Assembly (NCBI GenBank): GCA_043769985.1
Contig: JAYVIV010000163.1
Coordinates: 1-29,633, forward strand
Source: Arcicella sp043769985
GTDB taxonomy: Bacteria; Bacteroidota; Bacteroidia; Cytophagales; Spirosomataceae
Length of the DNA: 29,633 nucleotides
Reading direction: 5' to 3'
The translations under genes were made by a program, and so were the position numbers. How positions within the stretch are numbered: the first letter of the stretch is position 1; every line of letters begins with the position of its first letter. The notes beneath the pieces are model-generated. The model saw only the letters and a list, made by a program, of their open reading frames with translations, did no database searches and was not told the DNA's origin. This document shows positions 14,407-23,054 of the stretch, one piece after another.

Positions 14407-16332
14407 ATGAATAATTTTCTACGTTTTTGGTTTGTTTTGTTGTTTATTTTTTGGGGGTTTGATGGGGTTGGGCAGACCCCTACGCCAAAGGAATGTGGTA
14501 CTCGTGAACCTACAAAAGAAGAAATGATTGAAATTATCAAGCAAGAAAAGGCTTTTAAACAATCTTTGGGAACTACTAATAATTTAATGGGAGCAATTAC
14601 TGTTTACATTAAATTTCATAATGTTCTTAAAACAGATTGGTCGGGTCGAGACATTTCTTCCTCAATTTCAACCATTTTATATTATCTGAATCAAAGATAT
14701 TCGTCTGCTAACATCACTTTTGTTCAAAGTGGAGCAATTGATTATATTAACAGTAGCAATTATTATAATTTTGATAGTTATTGCAATAACATCAATGACG
14801 AAATTAACTTGAGAAATGGACGAGATGTAACAAATGCAATAAACATCTATTTTGTTGGAACAATTACCTATGGAACGGATTGTAGTCCAATAAATGGTTA
14901 TGCTTATCGACCCACCCAGTTAAATCCTAAAAGTAATAATATCATCGTGATAAGAACTGAAGACATTGACTGGAATGACTGGAATAGTACTATTGTTCCA
15001 GAGACTATTCCCCATGAAATGGGGCATTATTTTAATTTATATCATACTCATCAGTCTGGCGGAGATGAAGTAAGCGATACACCTTACGACCCAGCGGATA
15101 AATCATGTGTACTTTTTTGTACCTGGTTTTGTTCAAATTATAATCCTGATGTTAGAAATTTAATGTCATATTATCATGGATGTAGGAACAGATTTTCGCC
15201 TGGTCAATATCAGAGAATGGAGGATTATGGAAAAACTTATCGGACAAACTTAAATTCAACTTTATCCCAACGCTATTATCTTGATGGATTGCGAAGAATC
15301 CTGATAAATCCAACTACCTCCAACCGCTTGTTTTGTGGGGGAAATACAATTTCATTTGATTACGGACTATATGGAGAACCAAGTTTTGTAAATGCTACTT
15401 CATCCGTTAGACTTTATAATAGTATTGGAGGATATTATGATTTAGGAACACTCATTACTGGTCAAAATTTTAAAACAGTCACAATTCCAACAAATATTAC
15501 AGCGGGTTATTATGATTTGAAAATATTCAATTCATACACTTCTCCTGATGTTTCATCAACTATTACTCTTTACGTAAACGGAACAACAAGCGGAATCGCA
15601 ACAGGCAGTCCAATAGCTTCACAATATGCTCTTGCCACCACCACACTTTACAACGCCACATCAACTTGTGCAGGAAATAGCATTGCTTTATACGCAAACG
15701 TAAGCGGTTATGATTCTTACTGGTGGACAAGAAACGGAGCAAATTACACAGCATCATCTACAAATAGTTCCTTAAATGCTTATGAGACAGGCAATTATAC
15801 CCTAAATATGATGAAATGCGGTAATGTTTATAGAAGTTCAAATTCAATTTATTTAAACTTCTACAATCCTACGCCTGCCCTCACCGCATCATCAAACGGA
15901 GCTACTACAGATTTTAGACTTGCTACGTGTGAGGGTTCTCCCGTCACGTTATCCGCTGGTTGTCAATCGGGTATGAATACGTTATGGAATGATGGTACAA
16001 CGTCCTCCATTCGTTATATCAATGCTTCCAGTACCAGAGATTTCTTTGTGAATTGTAATAATTATTTCTGCAATACTGGTTACGCTCCCCCCGTGAGGAT
16101 AACTGCCTTAAATCCCAACGTCCAATCTCAAAGAAATGGTAATTGGCAAGATGCTACGCTTTGGACAAGTAATCTCGTTCCCCTCAATTGCCAAACCGTA
16201 ACCATTCAAACGGGTCACACCGTAAATGTGCCAATTAACGATGCTAAGGCTAAAAATATCATTCTTAACGGAAAACTAAACTTTATAAATGTCTCGCCAA
16301 CGGTCAAAGGAAAAGTTGGTTTAGGGATTTAA
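14407..16332 (+). CDS. Secreted M43-like zinc metalloprotease
   Basis: A 641-residue exported protein. A hydrophobic leader (residues 1-22, FWFVLLFIFWGFDGVGQ) is followed by a metalloprotease domain with the zinc motif HEMGHYFNLYH (His203, Glu204, His207, His213) and a Met-turn at NLMSYY (Met253), as in the pappalysin-like M43 family. Cysteines around it (SCVLFCTWFC) suggest disulphides. From about residue 290 the sequence changes to Ser/Thr/Asn/Tyr-rich Ig-like or beta-sandwich modules, ending in a part with NGNWQDATLWTSNLVP and GHTVNV, common in large secreted Bacteroidota proteins. A classical type IX secretion sorting domain at the C-terminus is not evident. It would degrade extracellular proteins; the substrate is unknown. 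Confidence 0.85.
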   Translation: MNNFLRFWFVLLFIFWGFDGVGQTPTPKECGTREPTKEEMIEIIKQEKAFKQSLGTTNNLMGAITVYIKFHNVLKTDWSGRDISSSISTILYYLNQRYSSANITFVQSGAIDYINSSNYYNFDSYCNNINDEINLRNGRDVTNAINIYFVGTITYGTDCSPINGYAYRPTQLNPKSNNIIVIRTEDIDWNDWNSTIVPETIPHEMGHYFNLYHTHQSGGDEVSDTPYDPADKSCVLFCTWFCSNYNPDVRNLMSYYHGCRNRFSPGQYQRMEDYGKTYRTNLNSTLSQRYYLDGLRRILINPTTSNRLFCGGNTISFDYGLYGEPSFVNATSSVRLYNSIGGYYDLGTLITGQNFKTVTIPTNITAGYYDLKIFNSYTSPDVSSTITLYVNGTTSGIATGSPIASQYALATTTLYNATSTCAGNSIALYANVSGYDSYWWTRNGANYTASSTNSSLNAYETGNYTLNMMKCGNVYRSSNSIYLNFYNPTPALTASSNGATTDFRLATCEGSPVTLSAGCQSGMNTLWNDGTTSSIRYINASSTRDFFVNCNNYFCNTGYAPPVRITALNPNVQSQRNGNWQDATLWTSNLVPLNCQTVTIQTGHTVNVPINDAKAKNIILNGKLNFINVSPTVKGKVGLGI

Positions 16333-16336
16333 TTAT

Positions 16337-16457
16337 TGGAACGCAGATAACGCAGATGCTTCGCAATCGAATCGTCGAACCGCACAGATTTAAGAGGATT
16401 TTTTTATCTGCGTTGCCGTAGGCATCAAGACGGACGGTCAGTCTTATCTGCGTTCCA
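16337..16457. repeat. Large inverted repeat with AACGCAGATAA arms
   Basis: TGGAACGCAGATAA (16337-16350) and its exact reverse complement (16444-16457) bracket about 93 nt with further CGCAGAT and ATCTGCG copies. The inner part contains unrelated inserts (16357-16384 and 16421-16440), which look like changes nested in an older repeat. It fills the gap between the metalloprotease and ligase genes. Confidence 0.75.
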
Positions 16458-16478
16458 TTTTTCTTTCAAACACATATT

Positions 16479-18626
16479 ATGAAAAAACTTTTATCTGTTC
16501 TTATTATCCTCACCACGCTCACGCCATTGGTGCTTTTTGATAAACTGCCCTTTCCATTCATCACCGAGAAAACGCTTTATTTTCGTTTATTGGTGGATAT
16601 TATGTTAATCGTTTGGGCAATGGTTGCTTTTCAAAATCCTGAATACGTACCCCGCAAAACGCCTTTAAATCTTGCCTTACTGGTTTTGGGAATCGTAACG
16701 CTACTGACTGCCATTTGCGGGCATGATTTTCAAAGTAGCTTTTGGTCGGGTTTGGAACGGATGGAGGGTTTCGTAGGGCTTTTTCATGCCTTAATTTTCT
16801 TCTTTGTGTTGAGTAATTCACTCAAAAAAACCCCACAATGGCACATCCTATTTTTAACTTCTTGCGGTGTGGCGTGTGTATGTGTAGGCGTAGGGATTTT
16901 TAAAGAATTTGAACTGATTAAAGGCGGTGAAAGGCTTTTTTCAAGTTTGGGAAATCCTACGTATTTAGGGCTTTATTTAATCCTACACTTGTTTTTGGTA
17001 GGTTTTATCTTGGTAAATGCTTCTGCCAAAATCAGAAATTTATGTTTCTTTATAATTCCAATTCTTTTAATTGGAGTTATTTTAACTCAAAGCAGAAGTG
17101 CATTTTTAGGTTTGTTCATAGGTGGATTTGTGGTGATTATTTTCACGGTATTCTCAAAAAAAGGTTCTAATAAAATCCGTTGGGGATTTGGTGGACTATT
17201 GGTGGCGTTTGGGTTAATAATCACGCTTTTATGGAGTGCTAAAAATTCTGAATTCGTGGAAAAATCAGTGTTTTTATCCCGTTTCGTCAAAGTAGCAAGT
17301 TCCAAAACCACGGGCGTTTCTCGACTCAATAATTGGAAAATTGCCTACGAAGGCTTCAAAGAAAAACCTATTTTGGGTTGGGGACAAGAGAATTATCAAT
17401 ACGTTTTTGCCAAACACTTTCTACCCCAAATGTACGATGATGCTCCGTGGTATGACCGTTCGCATAATTTCCTCTTGGATTGGCTCGTTTCGGGAGGTAT
17501 TTTAGGGTTAATATCTCTCCTCGTTCCATTTGGCGTAATGCTCTGGTTTACAACACGTTCCAATAAATTTACCAATATTCAAAAAGGTTTATTCGTAGGA
17601 CTTATCGTGGCATATTTCACCAATAATTTCTTTGGATTTGATAGTTTGATGGGAACAATAACGGTGTTTATAGTCTTGGCTTACTGGCAATTTGAAACAC
17701 AATTTGAGGAAAAACACCTATTTCAGAAGCTAAAAATTTGGGGTATTTTCGTTTGCGTTTTACTTTCATCCATTAGTTTTTATTACGGTTATCTACAACC
17801 CTTACGGACGAGTAAACAAATCGTAAAAATCATGCAAGAACCTGATTTGCAACAAACTATTCAACAAATTCAATCGGGTTATGCCAACGCTACGGGTACT
17901 GGAACGAGTGATTTTGCGGAACAAGTTTCTTTTTTATCCGAGAAAGTAGGAAAAAGTCAGATTGCCAATGAAATGAAAGGGGGCTATTATCAAGCCGTTA
18001 CAGAAATGCTAAATAAAGAAACAGAAAAGCACCCAGAGCATCCCCGTTTATTATCCATCAAATCATCCATTGAAGGCGACAGGGTGAATTTTACGGAAGC
18101 CATAAAGGGTTTTGAAAAGGTTAAAGAACTTGCCCCAAACCGTCATATTAATTTAATGCAATTGGCAGGAGTTTATACCCGAAATCAACAACCCGAAAAG
18201 GCATTAAAACTCTACGATAATATTTATAAAATCAATCAAAACAGTGAAGCATTAATTTATAAGTCCCTGATTTACAGTGAAATGAATGATACCATAAACG
18301 TTTGGAAGGAATTACAAAAAGTGGATGATAAAGTATTTATCCAGAAGATTGAAATGATACGGTTTGTGTATGGGAAACATAGTAATTTACAAGGATTAGT
18401 CAAAGAATTTAATCTTAGAGAGAAGGTAAATCCTAAACTGGCTTATCAATTTACAAAACAAGCCTATTTTGAATGGGCGATGGCAGCATTTGTAACGGGA
18501 GATTTAAAACAAAGTGCTGACCAAGTTTTTAGGTATTTGTACGGCAATGGCGTTGAAATTAGTTCTGCACGGCAAAGTCAGGAAGCGGTTAAGAATGGAC
18601 GGAGTCCTGCGGAGTATTTTGAGTGA
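16479..18626 (+). CDS. O-antigen-ligase-like membrane protein with C-terminal TPR region
   Basis: A 715-residue protein with ten or more membrane segments in residues 1-455 and a soluble helical C-terminal part containing TPR-like repeats (about 535-640, for example PNRHINLMQLAGVYTRNQQP). The Wzy_C/WaaL-type signature is present: ILTQSRSAFLG at 201-211 with Arg206, then VSRLNNWKIAYEGFKEKPIL at 280-299 and GWGQENYQYVF, and a long loop with APWYDRSHNFLLDWLVSGG (His329). Members join a lipid-linked glycan to lipid A core or to proteins at the periplasmic face of the inner membrane. Bacteroidota often carry several such genes, and those with TPR tails may glycosylate proteins. Its place between a secreted protease and a surface adhesin is suggestive only. 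Confidence 0.85.
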   Translation: MKKLLSVLIILTTLTPLVLFDKLPFPFITEKTLYFRLLVDIMLIVWAMVAFQNPEYVPRKTPLNLALLVLGIVTLLTAICGHDFQSSFWSGLERMEGFVGLFHALIFFFVLSNSLKKTPQWHILFLTSCGVACVCVGVGIFKEFELIKGGERLFSSLGNPTYLGLYLILHLFLVGFILVNASAKIRNLCFFIIPILLIGVILTQSRSAFLGLFIGGFVVIIFTVFSKKGSNKIRWGFGGLLVAFGLIITLLWSAKNSEFVEKSVFLSRFVKVASSKTTGVSRLNNWKIAYEGFKEKPILGWGQENYQYVFAKHFLPQMYDDAPWYDRSHNFLLDWLVSGGILGLISLLVPFGVMLWFTTRSNKFTNIQKGLFVGLIVAYFTNNFFGFDSLMGTITVFIVLAYWQFETQFEEKHLFQKLKIWGIFVCVLLSSISFYYGYLQPLRTSKQIVKIMQEPDLQQTIQQIQSGYANATGTGTSDFAEQVSFLSEKVGKSQIANEMKGGYYQAVTEMLNKETEKHPEHPRLLSIKSSIEGDRVNFTEAIKGFEKVKELAPNRHINLMQLAGVYTRNQQPEKALKLYDNIYKINQNSEALIYKSLIYSEMNDTINVWKELQKVDDKVFIQKIEMIRFVYGKHSNLQGLVKEFNLREKVNPKLAYQFTKQAYFEWAMAAFVTGDLKQSADQVFRYLYGNGVEISSARQSQEAVKNGRSPAEYFE

Positions 18627-18686
18627 TGATTAATTGATTTTCAAGATAATACAGTTCATATTTTTAACCTTAAACAAATACACAAA

Positions 18687-20843
18687 ATGAAAAAAATCTA
18701 TCTTATTACCGCCATTTTACTCTCAATGTTATTTCAAGCGAAAGCTCAAATGGGTATCAATAAAGACGGTTCAGCACCACATCCTTCTGCAATTCTTGAT
18801 GTTAAAGCATCTAACAGCACCAATGCAAAAGGAATTTTAATGCCAAGGGTTGCTGACCACACCGTAATTACTTCGCCCGCAACGGGATTAATGGTTTTTA
18901 ATACCACAACCAATACTTTTTGGTATTATAATAGCTTGGCTTGGACAGATATGGGTAATGGTGGAAGTAGCGGTGCATGGTTACAGAATGGGACTAATGT
19001 TTATACTAATAATAATAAGATTGGTATAAATACTGCGACTCCTCAAACAAGTCTTGATATTAAAGGGGATGGGTTTTTAGTTTCCACGAAAACTAAATTA
19101 ACAACTATTGATCCTAATAGCAATATTCAAAATATGCCTTTAAATGATATGCTGTATCGTAACGTTGCAGGAATTTTATACGATCCAAGTGGACCAAACG
19201 CACCTTATCCGAGTGGCAATATAAATACAACTTCCACTTTATTTGTTGCACCTTGTTCTCGTGGAGATTTTTCGGGATGTAATAGTATAGGTATTAAATT
19301 GTCTTTCGAGGTATTTGATATTCAAACGGGAGATTCTTTAATACTATCAGATGGAACAAATATTTTATTTAAATATTCAGGTAATGTTTTGCCAAATGAT
19401 TTATTTTATAATGGGCAAACATTGTTAATAAGATTTAAAACAAATGGTGATTTAAATGTTGGTCAAGGATTTAAAATTAAGTGGCAAGCCTTAGAATATG
19501 ATGGAGGAACACAGACACCTATTATTGGCATTGTAGGAAATAGTGCTTACTTTGAGACACAAAAAGGAGTATTTAGGAGTGGTTCTACAAGTTTATTTTC
19601 AGCTCAAAATACTGGTCCTTATTCTACAGCCATGGGGGTAAATAATATTGCAAGCGGTAGTAGTGCAGTCGCAATAGGTAGTTTTAATAGTTCAAGTGGT
19701 TATGGTTCTGTTGCAATAGGTAATAATAATAATGCTTCTGGATATAATAGTACCGCACTCGGAGTTTCTACAAAAGCACGTGGAGATAATTCAACATCCT
19801 TAGGAAATGGAACAATATCTTCTGGATTTACTTCAACTGCCATAGGATATAATACGACTGCGAGTGGTGATAATTCAACTGCTCTGGGCAATGGAACAAT
19901 AGCTACTGGAATCGCATCAACAGTAATGGGATATTTCTCAAATGTAACATCAAATTCCTCTTATGGAACAGCTATGGGGTATTATACTACGGCATCATCA
20001 ACAGCAAGTTTCGCTTCGGGACTTCAAACAATATCAGGTGGTTATGCTTCAACTTCAATGGGGAATAACTCTAACGCTTCTGGATATGTTTCAACTGCTT
20101 TGGGTAACAGTACCAACGCATCAGGATATACTGCAACAGCTTTAGGAAATGGTACAACAGCTTCTGGATTTGCTTCTACAGCCATGGGATATAGCTCAAC
20201 AGCTTCTGGAAATAACTCAACAGCGATGGGAAGTAATACCAACGCATACCTTGAAGGGTCTTTTGTGATTGGTGACTCTCCTAATAGTAGTGGTACTGTT
20301 TCAAGTCAAACCTCTAATTCCTTTACTTCCAGATTTAGGAACGGTTATTATCTTTACACAGGTGCAAATTTTGGTTCAGGCGTATTTATAAATAGTGGCG
20401 GAAATAGTTGGTCGTCAATATCCGACAGCACAAAAAAAGAAAATTTCTTACCCATTGACGGTGAAAATGTATTAAAGAAAATAGCCAATATGCGAACCGT
20501 TACATGGAATTATAAAGGACAAGACCCTAAGAGTTTCAGACATTATGGTCCGATGGCACAAGAGTTTTTTAGTGCTTTTGGTCGAGATAAATTAGGCGTA
20601 ATTGGCAATGACACCACCATTGCATCCGCTGATTTTGATGGTATTAATTTTACTGCCATTAAAGCCCTTGAAAAAAGAACCGCTGAACTACAAACAGAGA
20701 ATGAGAACTTGAAAAAACGAGTGGCTATTTTAGAAAAATCAAGTTCAGACATAATGGCACTAAAAGCCGAAATGGAGCAACTGAAAGCATTTTTATTGCC
20801 TGAAAAAGAGAAAATAAGAGTAAAAGTAGTTTCGGACAAATAG
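18687..20843 (+). CDS. Surface protein with YadA-head-like repeats and C-terminal endosialidase-type chaperone (S74)
   Basis: A 718-residue exported protein: signal peptide at residues 1-20, a beta-rich N-terminal part with the common GILMPRVADHTVI and GLMVFNTTTN motifs, then from about 305 to 540 a run of 14-residue-type repeats (patterns like STALGNGTTASG, STAMGYSSTASG) as in heads of trimeric adhesins. Residues 579-665 form a peptidase S74 intramolecular chaperone domain (SDSTKKENFLPIDGENVLKK, then YGPMAQEFFSAFG), and a coiled coil (about 660-704) closes the protein. In phage tail spikes the S74 domain helps a trimeric fibre fold and is then cleaved off before the Ser of the SD motif, here Ser579. 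The protein is probably a trimeric surface fibre. A decayed copy of its 3' end lies at 22804-22963. Confidence 0.85.
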   Translation: MKKIYLITAILLSMLFQAKAQMGINKDGSAPHPSAILDVKASNSTNAKGILMPRVADHTVITSPATGLMVFNTTTNTFWYYNSLAWTDMGNGGSSGAWLQNGTNVYTNNNKIGINTATPQTSLDIKGDGFLVSTKTKLTTIDPNSNIQNMPLNDMLYRNVAGILYDPSGPNAPYPSGNINTTSTLFVAPCSRGDFSGCNSIGIKLSFEVFDIQTGDSLILSDGTNILFKYSGNVLPNDLFYNGQTLLIRFKTNGDLNVGQGFKIKWQALEYDGGTQTPIIGIVGNSAYFETQKGVFRSGSTSLFSAQNTGPYSTAMGVNNIASGSSAVAIGSFNSSSGYGSVAIGNNNNASGYNSTALGVSTKARGDNSTSLGNGTISSGFTSTAIGYNTTASGDNSTALGNGTIATGIASTVMGYFSNVTSNSSYGTAMGYYTTASSTASFASGLQTISGGYASTSMGNNSNASGYVSTALGNSTNASGYTATALGNGTTASGFASTAMGYSSTASGNNSTAMGSNTNAYLEGSFVIGDSPNSSGTVSSQTSNSFTSRFRNGYYLYTGANFGSGVFINSGGNSWSSISDSTKKENFLPIDGENVLKKIANMRTVTWNYKGQDPKSFRHYGPMAQEFFSAFGRDKLGVIGNDTTIASADFDGINFTAIKALEKRTAELQTENENLKKRVAILEKSSSDIMALKAEMEQLKAFLLPEKEKIRVKVVSDK

Positions 20844-20871
20844 TGGTTTAATCATTAAATTTTTCACAAAA

Positions 20872-20908
20872 AATGCTTGTTTACAATCACGTAAACAAGC
20901 ATTTTTTT
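20872..20908 (+). terminator. Terminator of the surface-protein gene
   Basis: A perfect 13-bp stem (AATGCTTGTTTAC with its complement) around loop AATCAC runs into a 7-T tract. A mutated version of the same terminator is found at 22927-22963. Confidence 0.92.
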
Positions 20909-20959
20909 AGCCCATTCGACAAAAGTATAATGACCAATTATTACCCATAGTATCTCTAA

Positions 20960-21484
20960 CTAAACAAAGGCTAAATCTCTACAAATATATTCCTTCATTG
21001 CCTTTACAGGTAATTTACTCCCCTGATTCAGCACAGCCGTAATAAAATTATCACATCGAATTTCATCAAAAAAGCCTGTTTTCAGGGCATAACAAAGAAA
21101 ATCCATGGTTGTCAAATAATCAACATTGTGCATTTTACAATATTGCCCAATATCTTTTAGATTACTACTTGCCAGAATATTTTCTTGAAAACGAGCAACC
21201 GCCATGCAAGCACTTTCTCCGTCTCCTTTGAAGAGTTTGTTTTTAATGTATAAATATTCACGGTAAATAACCACTTCATCTGTTGGAAACGGAATGACCT
21301 CTAAATACTTCCAGTTAATCAAGTTTTGAACTAATTGTTGTTTTTTAGGGTATCGTGCCAATTCGTCAAAAACCTTATCTAACATTTTGATAGGTTGTGG
21401 AAATACTTTTGTTAAGGAGAGAATCTCATCAGCGGCTATAAAGTGAGAAACTACATCTGTATCAATGATGATAATCTTACTCAT
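20960..21484 (-). CDS. PIN-like nuclease protein, third gene of HTH/ImmA cassette
   Basis: A 174-residue protein beginning MSKIIIIDTDVVSHFIA. The pattern fits a PIN-fold nuclease: Asp8 in the first strand, Glu41 in VFDELARY, Asp88 and Glu90 in GDGESACMAVAR, and Asp111 in SSNLKDI. It differs from typical VapC by its length and by a C-terminal extension of about 40 residues. The gene overlaps the ImmA/IrrE gene by 8 nt, so translation is probably coupled. Toxic RNase activity controlled by the two upstream proteins is the simplest idea, but is inference. Confidence 0.7.
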   Translation of the reverse strand: MSKIIIIDTDVVSHFIAADEILSLTKVFPQPIKMLDKVFDELARYPKKQQLVQNLINWKYLEVIPFPTDEVVIYREYLYIKNKLFKGDGESACMAVARFQENILASSNLKDIGQYCKMHNVDYLTTMDFLCYALKTGFFDEIRCDNFITAVLNQGSKLPVKAMKEYICRDLAFV

Positions 21485-22217
21485 AAGTATCTGATAATGT
21501 GAGTGTTTCGAGATTTATTCCCAAATCTAAAAGCAAGGAATGATAATGACTTTCTGATATTTTTTCTGCATCATAAAGCTCTTTTGCCAATGAGCCATAA
21601 TCACCAACAAACTGATTATGGTTTCCGTATTCATATAGTTCTGTGCTATAACCGTATGCAGAGGCTCCTTTTTTTACATTAGTTTTATATTGTTCTGTGA
21701 AACTACGGTCAGTTAATCCCATTTCTTCCAAACGATACAGAAGTGAGGCTCTTGAACATGAAAAATATTGCTCAATCCTCAATAATGTTGGTAGCGTTAA
21801 TTTATTGAGTTCTAACTCGTCCCAGTCGTCTATGAGCATAAGTACCCCATCACGAGGAATTAAAAAATAGGCTGCAAATAAATCAGCTTTATATTCTTCA
21901 ATATCTTTTTTATCGAAAGTGCCAGGATTACAGTATTGAAAAGTAAAATCGTTTTGAATATATAAATGATATAGTTCATGACAAATCGTGAAATGTTGTC
22001 TTCCTAATGATTGATTGCTATTAACCAAAATAAATCTATGAATAAGGTCTGGTTTTACCTTCACTTTAATTGCCATTCCAGATAAACTATCGTCCAAAGG
22101 CTTAAAAACCGTTAGAACATTTAGTTTATGTAAAAGACTTTTGAGACGAATACAATCACGGTCGCTGAGTCCATTGGATTGACGAAATTCGCTGGCTCTT
22201 TTCTCTAAAATTTTCAT
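21477..22217 (-). CDS. ImmA/IrrE-type metallopeptidase
   Basis: A 246-residue protein with the zinc-peptidase motif CHELYH (His-Glu-Leu-Tyr-His at residues 80-84) and the downstream glutamate in EEYKADLFAAYFLIP (about 107-121), as in the ImmA/IrrE (COG2856) family. These enzymes cleave a partner repressor with a helix-turn-helix domain, relieving repression after DNA damage or phage attack. A longer frame begins at a TTG (22226), but the ATG at 22217 (MKILEKRASEFRQ) is the better start. The C-terminal 100 residues hold a predicted helical part without a known motif. The gene follows the HTH gene by 23 nt and overlaps the PIN-like gene, so the three form one operon. Confidence 0.85.
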   Translation of the reverse strand: MKILEKRASEFRQSNGLSDRDCIRLKSLLHKLNVLTVFKPLDDSLSGMAIKVKVKPDLIHRFILVNSNQSLGRQHFTICHELYHLYIQNDFTFQYCNPGTFDKKDIEEYKADLFAAYFLIPRDGVLMLIDDWDELELNKLTLPTLLRIEQYFSCSRASLLYRLEEMGLTDRSFTEQYKTNVKKGASAYGYSTELYEYGNHNQFVGDYGSLAKELYDAEKISESHYHSLLLDLGINLETLTLSDTYE

Positions 22218-22240
22218 GAAAAACAATAAAAAATTTAGCC

Positions 22241-22588
22241 CTAAAACGTTGTAGGTTCTAAGGCTTGGTGGATTTTGAGATAGTTTTTTACAATCTTTTT
22301 AAAAGATGCAACACTTTCTAAGGCTGGTGCAGACAGTTGGTCTGCTCTGAATGCTAAGGCAATGTTTGCCAAATGCTGAGGAGCTTCTTCCTCCATAAGG
22401 TCATATTCATCTACGCCAAATAGGTCTGCTAATTTTGTTAGATGGGCAGGAGTAACAGTACGTTCTCCTTTTTCGAGATGGCTTATCATGGGGCGAGATA
22501 ACCCCAAATAATCAGCCAAAACTTCTTGACTAAGATTCAAACGCTCCCTAAAACTCCGAATATTATTTCCTATTGTGATATTATACAT
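22241..22588 (-). CDS. XRE-family HTH regulator of the ImmA/PIN cassette
   Basis: A 115-residue DNA-binding protein. The helix-turn-helix of the Cro/CI (XRE) type covers residues 20-43 (SQEVLADYLGLSRPMISHLE then KGER), followed by LTKLADLFGVDEYDLM, a standard fifth helix. The C-terminal 45 residues could contact the peptidase encoded next. It is the first gene of the operon, starts at ATG 22588, and likely represses its own promoter; cleavage or release by the ImmA-like protein would then induce the operon. HTH plus ImmA pairs occur as prophage switches and as toxin-antitoxin-like defence modules. Confidence 0.88.
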   Translation of the reverse strand: MYNITIGNNIRSFRERLNLSQEVLADYLGLSRPMISHLEKGERTVTPAHLTKLADLFGVDEYDLMEEEAPQHLANIALAFRADQLSAPALESVASFKKIVKNYLKIHQALEPTTF

Positions 22589-22612
22589 GGCGATGGGATT
22601 AGTTTTATGTTA

Positions 22613-22656
22613 CAAAATTAATATAATTTTATCCATATTGTAAAGTATGTAACAAT
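22613..22656 (-). promoter_or_regulatory. Probable promoter and operator of the HTH/ImmA/PIN operon
   Basis: The minus strand has TAATTTTG (22613-22620), a -7 box, 24 nt before the HTH start codon. No TTTG lies at -33; instead an imperfect palindrome (ATTGT and ACAAT half-sites, 22637-22656) covers that region, as expected for an autorepressor site. Confidence 0.45.
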
Positions 22657-22803
22657 AAAAAATTATTCTTAGTTTACAAAACTGTTTAATAATCAAGTAA
22701 TTATGCAATTTTTATGCCTAATTTTTTACTTCACGAATGAGTAAGTGGTATTCATTTTTCTTCTTTCGTTACAAGTATTTAGTTCAATAGAATAAAATGA
22801 AAC

Positions 22804-22963
22804 ATAAAGCCTAAATAGAGCAACTGAAGGCAATTTATTACCTGAAAAAGAGAAAATAAGTGCTAAAATAGTTTCGGATAAATAGCGTTTTTATAAGTTT
22901 AATAAATCTTTAAATTGTTCACAAAAAACGTTTGTTCACGTTTTCGTAAACAAGCATTTTTTT
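22804..22963 (+). pseudogene. Decayed copy of the surface-protein gene 3' end and terminator
   Basis: The sequence follows 20760-20908 almost base by base: GAGCAACTGAA, then CCTGAAAAAGAGAAAATAAG, TAGTTTCGGA, a stop codon, TTCACAAAAAA and a hairpin ending GTAAACAAGCATTTTTTT. A one-base deletion breaks the frame and the left arm of the hairpin is mutated. Only about 25 codons are recognisable. Together with the intact copy it brackets the HTH/ImmA/PIN cassette as a direct repeat about 2.04 kb apart. Confidence 0.88.
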
Positions 22964-22977
22964 GTAAATAATACTAT

Positions 22978-23026
22978 TTTGCGGTGATTAAATTCTCTAT
23001 TCACCGCAAATTATGCGGTGAATAGA
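22978..23026. repeat. Alternative hairpins built on GCGGTGA repeats
   Basis: TCTATTCACCGCA (22996-23008) pairs perfectly with 23014-23026 over 13 bp with a 5-nt loop, but its CACCGCA part can also pair with TTTGCGGTGA at 22978-22987. Two mutually exclusive hairpins are thus possible, ending 24 bp before the IS4 element. It may act as a terminator for transcription from the right or be an older repeat. Confidence 0.6.
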
Positions 23027-23054
23027 AGGAGTTAATTTAACAGATTTTACTACT

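Noticed and set aside
19700..20242. Antisense ORFs with regular PxAVELxP patterns opposite the surface-protein repeats
   Set aside because: Their regularity comes from the head repeats on the plus strand.
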